Shown: positions 1 to 5,285 of the stretch, piece by piece
How the letters are laid out: each line of letters starts with the position of its first letter
How positions within the stretch are numbered: position 1 is the first letter of the stretch
NCBI GenBank assembly: GCA_046305255.1
Contig: JBKCCF010000165.1
Span: 1 to 5,285 of the forward strand
Reading direction: 5' to 3'
DNA: 5,285 nt
Source of the DNA: UBA6136 sp046305255
GTDB taxonomy: Bacteria; Pseudomonadota; Gammaproteobacteria; Methylococcales; Methylococcaceae
Made by a program: the position numbers and the translations under genes
Notes under the pieces: generated by a model
What the model saw: the letters and a program-made list of their open reading frames with translations, nothing else
Database searches by the model: none
Told to the model about the DNA's origin: nothing

Positions 1-134
1 GCTTCCTCGGTCGCAAATCCGATGGCGAGCCAGGCGTCAAGACGCTTTGGCTCGGCTTCGCTCGTGTCAGAGATTTCGTGGAGGGCGTTGAACATATGCG
101 ACAGCTTCAGAATTCAGGGCTGAGTTGTGTGTAA
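1..134 (+). CDS. IS4-family (IS50-like) transposase, C-terminal end only
   Basis: An open frame enters from the left edge (codons from position 3) and gives 43 residues before the TAA at 132-134. It begins FLGRKSDGEPGVKTLWLG, which matches the C-terminal 'GGFLGRK.DGEPG.KTLW.G' signature of IS4-family DDE transposases related to Tn5/IS50. There the residues follow the catalytic glutamate region and sit in the C-terminal dimerisation part. The rest of the protein, including the catalytic D, D and E residues, lies outside the window, so I cannot say whether the enzyme is intact. The stop codon lies inside the presumed terminal inverted repeat, as is common in compact IS elements. The frame is the same as that of the downstream hsdS remnant, but the TAA separates them. 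The family call comes from recognising the motif; the IS50-like subgroup is supported by the adjoining terminal repeat. Confidence 0.82.
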   Translation, partial: FLGRKSDGEPGVKTLWLGFARVRDFVEGVEHMRQLQNSGLSCV

Positions 135-143
135 TGGCATGAG
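123..143. repeat. terminal inverted repeat (right end) of the insertion sequence
   Basis: Read from the outside inwards (minus strand from 143), the repeat starts CTCATGCC and continues TTACACACAACT. The Tn5/IS50 outer end is CTGACTCTTATACACAAGT. The two share the CT tip and most of the inner TTA-ACACAA-T block, which is the part bound by the transposase. The repeat overlaps the transposase stop codon. Only one end is in view, so pairing with the other end is untested. Confidence 0.65.
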
Positions 144-650
144 TTAGATGGGGTGCCGTTTTTGTTTATCAGCAACATAGTCGACGGCGAAATCACATAC
201 ACCACCGACAAGTTCATATCACATGAAACTTATAACGAATTAACAAGACGATGCCCAATAGAGGCTGGCGACGTTCTTTATACTACGGTTGGTTCATATG
301 GGAACACGGCTGTTGTTGGTGGTGAGCATAAATTTTGTTTCCAGCGCCATATCGCACACATAAAGCCAAATCAAGATAAACTGGACCCAGTATTTTGTGC
401 AGCAATGCTTGAGTCGCTCGGTGTCAGAAAGCAGATAGATAAAGCTGCTCGTGGGATAGCCCAAAAAACCGTAAATCTCGCTGACCTCAAGTCGGTACGA
501 GTTTTTGCGCCGCCAATAGAAAGACAAAGGTTTTTCACGACAGAATCGACTATTTTAAGGACGATGAAGACTATTCAGACTAGGTCTTTGCGTAAGTTGG
601 ATTCCCTCTTCTCCTCCCTCCAACACCGCGCCTTCCGGGGAGAACTCTGA
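144..650 (+). pseudogene. hsdS: type I restriction specificity subunit HsdS, 5'-truncated by an insertion sequence
   Basis: This is the 3' part of a DNA-specificity subunit, which binds the target sequence and anchors HsdM and HsdR. The retained frame encodes about 168 residues, against roughly 400 or more for a full HsdS. It covers most of the second target-recognition domain and the closing helical spacer. Visible hallmarks, numbered from the GTG at 153, are GDVLYTTVGSYGNTAVV (39-55), FQRHIAHIKP (63-72), the domain-closing RGIAQKTVNLADLKSVRVFAPPIERQ region (100-125) and the C-terminal helix ending SLQHRAFRGEL (155-165). The frame can be read back through L-D-G to 144, where the insertion sequence ends, and an in-frame TAA lies at 132-134. 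The GTG at 153 is only the first possible start and has no convincing ribosome binding site, so I treat this as a remnant. Its first 450 bases are visibly richer in A and T than the neighbouring genes, as often seen in exchanged recognition domains. Its stop overlaps the next start (TGATG). Confidence 0.88.
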
Positions 651-652
651 TG
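637..652 (+). promoter_or_regulatory. ribosome binding site and TGATG coupling at the hsdS/HEPN junction
   Basis: GGGGAG at 637-642 stands 7 bases before the ATG at 650-652. The TGA of the hsdS remnant (648-650) shares its last base with that ATG. This supports the chosen start and shows that the HEPN gene was built into the hsd operon rather than placed beside it by chance. Confidence 0.7.
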
Positions 653-1021
653 CGCCCATCCGAGGCCCTGAACCGCAGCCGCGATAATCTGACCCAGATC
701 GTCGAAGGCATCGAGCGTATCCAGCGCTATACGGCCGGCATGGGTCTGCCCGACTTTCTGGCGGACCATAAAACCCGTGACGCCGTCATGCGTAACGTCG
801 GAGTCCTCGGCAGGCTGGCGGGAGCTATCGGGCAACATGAGGCGGGTGGCATGACGCGGCCTCCCGATGTTCCTTGGGCCTCTCTGAATGCCGTGGGTCA
901 GCTGGCGAATCGCCCCTACTTCGAGGTGGATGACGAAGCGGTCTGGCATTCCATTCATACCGATTTGCCGCCGCTGTATGAAGCCGTGAAAGCCCTGCTG
1001 GATTCGATAGGCAAGCCATGA
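650..1021 (+). CDS. DUF86/HepT-like HEPN protein with a degenerate catalytic motif
   Basis: This 123-residue protein is predicted helical and cytosolic. It follows the DUF86/HepT pattern: an N-terminal helix (DNLTQIVEGIERIQRYT, 12-28), the 'DAVMRNVGVLGRLAGAIG' helix (44-61), PW at 75-76, then YFEVDDEAVWHSI..DLPPLYEAV (90-113). In typical family members the segment after PW reads like 'AGMRNKLIHDYFGVD' and contains the RNase motif R-x4-H-x-Y. Here it is AVGQLANRPYFEVD: arginine becomes G83, histidine becomes R88, and Y90 is kept. RNase activity of the HepT type is therefore unlikely. HepT toxins normally pair with the nucleotidyltransferase MntA, which is absent here. The start overlaps the hsdS stop (TGATG), and GGGGAG at 637-642 is a well-spaced ribosome binding site, so it was translationally coupled to hsdS. 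It may be a structural or regulatory accessory of the R-M locus, or an inactivated toxin. The family call is firm; the role is unknown. Confidence 0.8.
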   Translation: MRPSEALNRSRDNLTQIVEGIERIQRYTAGMGLPDFLADHKTRDAVMRNVGVLGRLAGAIGQHEAGGMTRPPDVPWASLNAVGQLANRPYFEVDDEAVWHSIHTDLPPLYEAVKALLDSIGKP

Positions 1022-1046
1022 GTCACTTCGCCTACGCAAAGTCGAA

Positions 1047-1286
1047 TCAGGGCCATTCGTCACCCTCTTGCGGCTTGGCATCGGGGCTGGCAGCCAGCCA
1101 TGCATCGAAGGCGATGGGTTCGCCCCGGGCCTGGCGTTCGCGGAAGTAGGCTTCGGTCTTGAGGGCTGAGACTTTTTCGGCGATCGCGGCCACAAAGAAC
1201 TGGTTCATGGACACGTGCTCTTCTTCTGCCACTTTGCGGGCATACTCGAACAGTGACTCCGGGACACGCAAGGCATAGTTGGCCAT
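1047..1286 (-). CDS. ribbon-helix-helix (HicB/CopG-like) antitoxin of a PIN module
   Basis: This 79-residue protein starts MANYALRVPESLFEYARKVA. It shows the features of a short ribbon-helix-helix repressor: a strand (NYALRVP, 3-9), a first helix (ESLFEYARKVAEEE), a turn, and a second helix (SMNQFFVAAIAEKVSAL, 26-42). A polar C-terminal tail (about 43-79) follows, of the kind that wraps and blocks a toxin. The frame is open further upstream to 1463, but the ATG at 1286 is chosen for two reasons. The family's N-terminal strand begins there, and AGGAG (complement of 1295-1299) lies 8 bases before it. The start overlaps the toxin's stop by one base (TGATG). It is the second gene of the operon, whereas antitoxin-first order is commoner in many toxin-antitoxin pairs. 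Expected role: neutralise the PIN protein and repress the shared promoter. The exact antitoxin family is uncertain. It converges on the HEPN gene, with 25 bases between the stops. Confidence 0.78.
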   Translation of the reverse strand: MANYALRVPESLFEYARKVAEEEHVSMNQFFVAAIAEKVSALKTEAYFRERQARGEPIAFDAWLAASPDAKPQEGDEWP

Positions 1287-1723
1287 CAGACTGGCTCCTG
1301 TTGCAGACGGCGCAAAAAGGCGCCGGGTTGGATGACGGCCAGCCGGAAATGGCTGGCGGGAGAGAAATCGTCGATATTCAGGGTAATCAGCGCATCGGCC
1401 CGGCCGTTGAGGGCGGTTTCCAGCACCATTTCGTCGGCAGGGTCGCGCAGTTGCGGCCGCCACAGAATATGCAGGTGGACGGGCTCGATGGTTAGACTTA
1501 ATGCGTTGAGAAAGGCGTCGGTCATGGCGGGCGTGCGATGACCGAGAGCCAGATGTTCCGGCCGTTTCAGAACGGCTTCGTATTCCAGCATCAAGGGCAC
1601 CGAGGCCAGCGCCACGAAACGCCCTTGCCGCAAGGCTTGCAGCAGCGCGAACGAGGCGCCGTTCCGGCTGCGGGCCGCCGCCACGAGGATGTTGGTATCA
1701 AGAACGACGCGGAAGACTGTCAT
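1286..1723 (-). CDS. PIN-domain toxin (PIN_3/COG1569 family ribonuclease)
   Basis: This 145-residue PIN-fold protein has the usual length for the 'putative toxin component, PIN family' group. Such proteins are Mg2+-dependent endoribonucleases that cut tRNA, rRNA or mRNA when not held by an antitoxin. The acidic centre is visible in order: D9 in VVLDTNILV (7-14), E47 in PLMLEYEAVLKRPEHL (43-58), D94 and D97/E98 in RDPADEMVLETA (93-104), and D110 in GRADALITLNIDDF (107-120). The T-x-N-x-x-DF ending fits the PIN_3 branch, where an asparagine often replaces the aspartate of the generic T-G-D motif. The catalytic set therefore looks intact. The ATG at 1723 is the only sensible start, since D9 follows at once and no later ATG or GTG precedes it. 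There is no Shine-Dalgarno sequence before it; the likely promoter would place the mRNA start at or next to the ATG. The gene is first in a two-gene operon with the antitoxin and divergent from hsdR. The RNA target cannot be inferred. Confidence 0.85.
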   Translation of the reverse strand: MTVFRVVLDTNILVAAARSRNGASFALLQALRQGRFVALASVPLMLEYEAVLKRPEHLALGHRTPAMTDAFLNALSLTIEPVHLHILWRPQLRDPADEMVLETALNGRADALITLNIDDFSPASHFRLAVIQPGAFLRRLQQEPV

Positions 1724-1737
1724 ATCGAATATGATAT
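1721..1737. promoter_or_regulatory. nested palindrome over the toxin start, candidate operator
   Basis: CATAT-CGA-ATATG (1721-1733) is an inverted repeat with 5-base arms and a 3-base centre. It is overlapped by ATATC-6-GATAT (1722-1737). Short AT-rich inverted repeats on the -10 box and start codon are typical binding sites for ribbon-helix-helix antitoxins acting as autorepressors. On the plus strand TATGAT at 1730-1735 also resembles a -10 box facing hsdR, but no matching -35 box is seen. The operator role is inferred. Confidence 0.4.
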
Positions 1738-1760
1738 TTTGTTCGTCATGAGTGGGTCAA
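1731..1760 (-). promoter_or_regulatory. probable promoter of the PIN toxin-antitoxin operon
   Basis: On the minus strand TTGACC (complement of 1755-1760) is a 5 of 6 match to a sigma-70 -35 box. TATCAT (complement of 1731-1736) is a 5 of 6 match to the -10 box, and the spacer is 18 bases. Only 7 bases separate the -10 box from the ATG at 1723, so transcription would begin at or beside the start codon. No ribosome binding site is present, which is consistent with leaderless translation. The prediction rests on sequence match alone. Confidence 0.5.
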
Positions 1761-1788
1761 TCAGGGTTTCGGCGGGGGACAATAAAAC

Positions 1789-4700
1789 ATGAGTTCGCGG
1801 CATTTCGAATTCCTTGACGGCGAGTGGCCCCAGCTCCATGAGAGCGCTCGTCGGGCCGAGGGGGTGGCCAACATCGACCCGCGCACCTCGATTTTCTATG
1901 CCCGCCGCACGCTGGAGCTGGCGGTCGCGTGGCTCTACACATACGACCGCAGCCTGCGCCTGCCGTATCAGGACAACCTCAGCGCCCTGATCCATGAGCC
2001 GACCTTCCGCAGCGTGGTCGGTGATGCGCTGTTCACCAAGGCCAGGCTGATCAAGGATCTAGGGAATCTGGCAGTGCATAGCACCCGTCCGGTGTCGGTC
2101 AACGATGCGGTGGTGGCCACGCGGGAGCTGTTCCATTTCTGCTACTGGCTGGCCCGCACCTACGGTCAGCGGTCCCGGCCCGACCCCAGTCTGCGCTTCT
2201 CGGCGGACCAGTTGCCCAAGGCCGCCCAGCCCAAGGTGCCGCTGGAGCAGCTGCGGGCGCTGGAAACCCAGCTGCATGAGAAGGACGAGAAGCTGTCCGA
2301 GCTGCTCAGCACTCAGGCCGCACTGGATGAGGAACTGCAGCGCCTGCGGGCCGAAGTCGCTGCCGCCAAGCAGGCCAATACCGCCCAGCCGGACACCCAC
2401 GACTACTCCGAGGCCGAGACCCGCGACTACTTCATCGATCTGCTGCTGAAGGAAGCCGGGTGGGGGCTGGATGAGCACAAGAATATGGAGGTCGAGGTGA
2501 CCGGCATGCCCAACCCGACCGGCACCGGTTTCGTCGATTACGTCGAATGGGCCGACGATGGCAAGCCGCTGGCACTTTGCGAAGCCAAGCACACCAAGAA
2601 GAGCCCGATGGTCGGCCAGCAGCAGGGCAAGCTGTACGCCGACTGCCTGCAGGCGATGTATGGCCAGCGCCCGGTGATCTTCCTCTCCAACGGATATCAG
2701 CACTGGCTGTGGGACGACCTCAGTCATCCGCCCCGCGCCGTGCAGGGCTTTTACAAGCGCGACGAGCTGCAGTTGCTGATTCAGCGGCGGAGCAGCCGCA
2801 GGCCGCTGGCAATGGCGACGATCAACGAGACTATCGTCGAGCGCTACTACCAGAAGCGGGCCATTCGCCGGGTACTCGAATCCTTCGAGCGCGATCATCT
2901 GCGCAAGGCATTGCTGGTGATGGCCACCGGATCGGGCAAGACGCGGACGGTTATCGCCCTCTGCGACCTGTTGATGCGCTGCAACTGGGCCAAGCGCATC
3001 CTGTTTCTGGCCGACCGCAAGGCACTGGTGCGGCAGGCGGTTAACGCCTTCAAACAGCATCTGCCGGATGGCTCGCCGGTCAATCTGGTCACCGATAAAC
3101 ACGGCCATGGACGGGTGTTCGTCTCCACCTACCAGACCATGATGGGTCTGATTGATGCCGAGAAAGGCGACGAGAAGCTGTTCGGCGTCGGTCACTTCGA
3201 CCTGATCGTCATCGACGAGGCACACCGTTCGGTCTACCAGAAATTCCGCGCCATCTTCGACTACTTCGATGCCCGGCTGGTGGGGCTGACAGCCACGCCC
3301 AAGGACGAAATCGACAAGAACACCTACAGCCTGTTCGATCTGGAGTCCGGGGTGCCAACCGATGTGTACGGACTGGATGAAGCCGTTGCAGACAACTATC
3401 TGGTGCCGCCGGTGGCCCTCTCCGTGCCGCTCAAATTCCAGCGGCAGGGCATCAAGTATGACGATCTGTCCGACGAGGAGAAGGAACAGTGGGATGCACT
3501 GGAGTGGAACGAGGACGGCACCACACCGACCGAGGTCGACGCCGCCGCCCTGAATCAGTGGCTGTTCAACACCGACACCGTCGACAAGGTGCTGGCCCAT
3601 GTCATGACGAATGGGCTGAAGGTCGAGGGTGGCGACACGCTGGGTAAGACCATTGTCTTTGCCAAGAACCAGGCCCATGCCGAATTCATCGCCGAGCGCT
3701 TCGACCGGAATTTCCCGCAGTACAAAGGCCACTTCGCCCGCGTCATTACCCACAAAACCGTGTTCAGCGACACGCTGATCGACGACTTCTCCAACCCCAA
3801 TAAACTGCCGCAGATCGCCATCTCGGTGGACATGCTCGACACCGGCATCGACGTGCCCGAGGTAGTCAATCTGGTGTTCTTCAAACCCGTGCGTTCAAAG
3901 ACCAAGTTCTGGCAGATGATCGGGCGCGGTACACGGCTCTGCTCCGACCTGTTCGGCCCCGGCCAGCACAAGACCGAGTTCTACGTCTTCGACTACTGCC
4001 AGAATCTGGAGTATTTCAGCCAGCCGGGGGCGGGTGCGGAAGGGTCATTGACCGAGGCGCTGAGCACGCGGCTGTTCAAGGCGCGACTGGACCTGATCCA
4101 GCTCCTGAGTGCGCATGGCCAAGAGCAGCCTGCCGAACAACATGAGCTCAGGCAGGACATCATCCAGCTGCTACACGACCGGGTGGCGGCGATGAATGTC
4201 CATAACTTCGTGGTGCGGCCGCGGCGGCAGTCGGTCGAGAAGTTCGCCAAGGCTGAGGCGTGGCAGGCCCTCTCGGCGGACGACTTCGGCGAGCTGTCAG
4301 ATCACGCGGCGGACTTGCCCACAGAGCTGATCGACAATGACGAGGACGCCAAGCGATTCGATCTGCTGATGCTACGCACCCAGCTCGCCGTGATGAAAGC
4401 GACCCCGGACTTTAACGCGCTGAAGGAGCGCATCCAGAAGATTGCTGCGCTGCTTGATGAACAGGCTAACATCCCGGCCGTCAAGGCCCACCTCACGCTG
4501 ATTCAGGACCTTATGAGTGAGGAGTGGTGGGAAGGGGTCACCACGCCGATGCTGGAGGCGGTAAGGAAGCAGCTGCGGTCACTGATCAAGCTGATCCCCA
4601 AGGGGCAGCGGGTGGTGGTCTACACCGACTTCGAGGACGAGTTGATCGACAATCCGACGATCATCGCCCTGCCTGATGTGACGGTTGGACTTGACCTCGC

Positions 4701-5160
4701 CAAGTTCAGGCAAAAAGCGCGGCAGTACCTGCTACAGCACGAGGACCATCTGTCGCTACAACGCCTGCGCCGCGGTCAGCCCATCACGGCGATGGATCTG
4801 GAGGCGCTGGAAGAGATGCTGATCGCAGCGGGTGGCTCGAAGGAACTGATCGGCAAGGCCGCAGAACAAGCGCATGGGTTGGGCATATTTATACGTTCGC
4901 TGATCGGGATGGAACGTGACGCTGCCATGGCTCTCTTCAATGAATTTCTGACCGGTGGCAACCCCTCTGCCAACCAGATTGAGTTTGTAAAACTCATCGT
5001 CGAGGAGCTGACCCGCAGCGGCGTCATGGAACCCAGTCGTCTGTTTGAGTTACCCTTCACTAATCTCAGTGCTATGGGGCCATTGGGGCTATTCCCTCAA
5101 GCCAAGGTGGATAAACTGGTCGAGACGTTGATTGAGATACGGCAACGGGCGGCGGCCTAG
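1789..5160 (+). CDS. hsdR: type I restriction enzyme R subunit, EcoEI type, with N-terminal DUF4145
   Basis: HsdR is the motor and nuclease subunit of a type I R-M complex. It binds HsdM2-HsdS, pulls DNA using ATP and cuts far from unmethylated targets. The 1123 residues are a full-length protein. Residues 5-125 are a DUF4145 (HEPN-like) helical domain, with ARRTLELAVAWLY (38-50) and LGNLAVHS (91-98). Residues 150-195 form a charged coiled-coil linker. Residues 205-300 are the PD-(D/E)XK nuclease, with D250 in GFVDYVEW and E265/K267 in CEAKHTKK. The SF2 translocase follows: Walker A ATGSGKT (379-385), DEAH (476-479), TATP (501-504), DTGIDVPE (684-691) and QMIGRGTR (709-716). The EFYVFDYCQNLEYF segment (730-743) opens the EcoEI-type C-terminal domain, which runs to about 1115 and contacts the core complex. 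All key residues are present. The ATG at 1789 has only a fair GGGGG stretch 10 bases upstream. No strong promoter is seen, so it may have relied on transcription from the hsd operon. With hsdS broken it probably lacks a partner from this locus. Confidence 0.95.
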   Translation: MSSRHFEFLDGEWPQLHESARRAEGVANIDPRTSIFYARRTLELAVAWLYTYDRSLRLPYQDNLSALIHEPTFRSVVGDALFTKARLIKDLGNLAVHSTRPVSVNDAVVATRELFHFCYWLARTYGQRSRPDPSLRFSADQLPKAAQPKVPLEQLRALETQLHEKDEKLSELLSTQAALDEELQRLRAEVAAAKQANTAQPDTHDYSEAETRDYFIDLLLKEAGWGLDEHKNMEVEVTGMPNPTGTGFVDYVEWADDGKPLALCEAKHTKKSPMVGQQQGKLYADCLQAMYGQRPVIFLSNGYQHWLWDDLSHPPRAVQGFYKRDELQLLIQRRSSRRPLAMATINETIVERYYQKRAIRRVLESFERDHLRKALLVMATGSGKTRTVIALCDLLMRCNWAKRILFLADRKALVRQAVNAFKQHLPDGSPVNLVTDKHGHGRVFVSTYQTMMGLIDAEKGDEKLFGVGHFDLIVIDEAHRSVYQKFRAIFDYFDARLVGLTATPKDEIDKNTYSLFDLESGVPTDVYGLDEAVADNYLVPPVALSVPLKFQRQGIKYDDLSDEEKEQWDALEWNEDGTTPTEVDAAALNQWLFNTDTVDKVLAHVMTNGLKVEGGDTLGKTIVFAKNQAHAEFIAERFDRNFPQYKGHFARVITHKTVFSDTLIDDFSNPNKLPQIAISVDMLDTGIDVPEVVNLVFFKPVRSKTKFWQMIGRGTRLCSDLFGPGQHKTEFYVFDYCQNLEYFSQPGAGAEGSLTEALSTRLFKARLDLIQLLSAHGQEQPAEQHELRQDIIQLLHDRVAAMNVHNFVVRPRRQSVEKFAKAEAWQALSADDFGELSDHAADLPTELIDNDEDAKRFDLLMLRTQLAVMKATPDFNALKERIQKIAALLDEQANIPAVKAHLTLIQDLMSEEWWEGVTTPMLEAVRKQLRSLIKLIPKGQRVVVYTDFEDELIDNPTIIALPDVTVGLDLAKFRQKARQYLLQHEDHLSLQRLRRGQPITAMDLEALEEMLIAAGGSKELIGKAAEQAHGLGIFIRSLIGMERDAAMALFNEFLTGGNPSANQIEFVKLIVEELTRSGVMEPSRLFELPFTNLSAMGPLGLFPQAKVDKLVETLIEIRQRAAA

Positions 5161-5285
5161 ACAGAGCGTTTGAGTGTGGTGGAAGAGGGGAGTGAGTTTC
5201 AAAGGACTTTATCGCATCATCGGAGCGGGCTGAGCGCCAATCAATCCAACAAGCATTTCCGGGATGGTAGCTAAATACACTGGCC
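5161..5285. other. sequence after hsdR with no supported feature
   Basis: These 125 bases follow the hsdR stop codon. I find no clear gene start, no strong hairpin followed by a T run, and no repeat. A frame stays open on the minus strand here (it would read ASVFSYHPGN from the right edge), but nothing in it is recognisable. The end of the hsd operon is therefore undefined in this window. Confidence 0.5.

Larger units (their letters stand above)
1..143 (+). mobile_element. right end of an IS50-like IS4-family insertion sequence, inserted in hsdS
   Basis: The element runs from beyond the left edge to about position 143. Three things set this boundary. The transposase frame stops at 132-134. 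A Tn5-end-like terminal repeat finishes at 143. The hsdS reading frame begins without a gap at 144 (codons for L-D-G-V-P-F). IS50-group elements usually duplicate about 9 bp of target, so 144-152 (ttagatggg) is the likely right copy of the duplication. Its partner would be left of the window. The boundary is inferred from one end only. Confidence 0.72.

Noticed and set aside
153..650. A functional half-size HsdS beginning at the GTG at 153
   Set aside because: Half-length HsdS proteins can dimerise, but this start falls within a recognition domain, lacks a ribosome binding site and lacks the first part of the domain.
1022..1046. Terminator between the HEPN and antitoxin genes
   Set aside because: Only a weak imperfect pairing around CTTCGC/GCAAAG is present, with no T run on either strand.
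575..1195. 206-residue minus-strand frame across the hsdS end and the HEPN gene
   Set aside because: It crosses two genes supported by family motifs and by a coupled start, and its translation resembles no protein family I know.
1287..1463. N-terminal extension of the antitoxin to 1463
   Set aside because: The extra 59 residues are arginine- and proline-rich, overlap the PIN catalytic region in another frame, and precede a good start with its own ribosome binding site at 1286.
2059..3753. 564-residue open frame antisense to hsdR
   Set aside because: It lies opposite the nuclease and helicase motifs of hsdR, which are plainly the coding strand. Its sequence is low in recognisable features and rich in L, V, G and Q, as expected for the complement of GC-rich coding DNA.
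5161..5285. Start of another gene or a terminator after hsdR
   Set aside because: No start with a ribosome binding site and no stable hairpin were seen. The open minus-strand stretch is too short and unrecognisable to call.

Overview
The window shows a type I restriction-modification (R-M) locus that has been broken and rearranged. GC-rich coding sequence, gammaproteobacterial or betaproteobacterial style proteins and an IS50/Tn5-like insertion sequence end suggest a Pseudomonadota host. Genus cannot be told from the sequence. No hsdM is visible; it would normally lie to the left, beyond the insertion sequence.

Layout. Positions 1-143 are the right end of an IS4-family (IS50-like) element: the last 43 residues of the transposase, stop at 132-134, and a terminal inverted repeat ending at 143. 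The element abuts, inside a codon series, the remnant of an hsdS gene (144-650), which keeps most of the second target-recognition domain and the C-terminal helix. Overlapping its stop codon is a small DUF86/HepT-like HEPN gene (650-1021), whose catalytic R-x4-H motif is replaced although the following tyrosine is kept. On the opposite strand, a PIN-domain toxin (1723 to 1286) and a ribbon-helix-helix-like antitoxin (1286 to 1047) form a two-gene operon with toxin first and a one-base TGATG overlap. Its probable promoter lies in the 65-base gap before hsdR and would give a leaderless or nearly leaderless mRNA. The hsdR gene (1789-5160) is complete and encodes an EcoEI-type restriction subunit with an N-terminal DUF4145 domain, a PD-(D/E)XK nuclease and an SF2 translocase. 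The final 125 bases hold no feature I can support.

How it fits together. The ancestral order was probably (hsdM)-hsdS-HEPN-hsdR, with the PIN module placed antisense between the HEPN gene and hsdR. The insertion removes the N-terminal part of HsdS, so restriction and modification from this copy are probably off unless another HsdS serves in trans. HsdR, the HEPN protein and the toxin-antitoxin pair remain intact as reading frames. The most interesting points are the HEPN protein with a lost active site and the PIN module embedded in the R-M locus. I see no clearly new multi-gene system beyond these.
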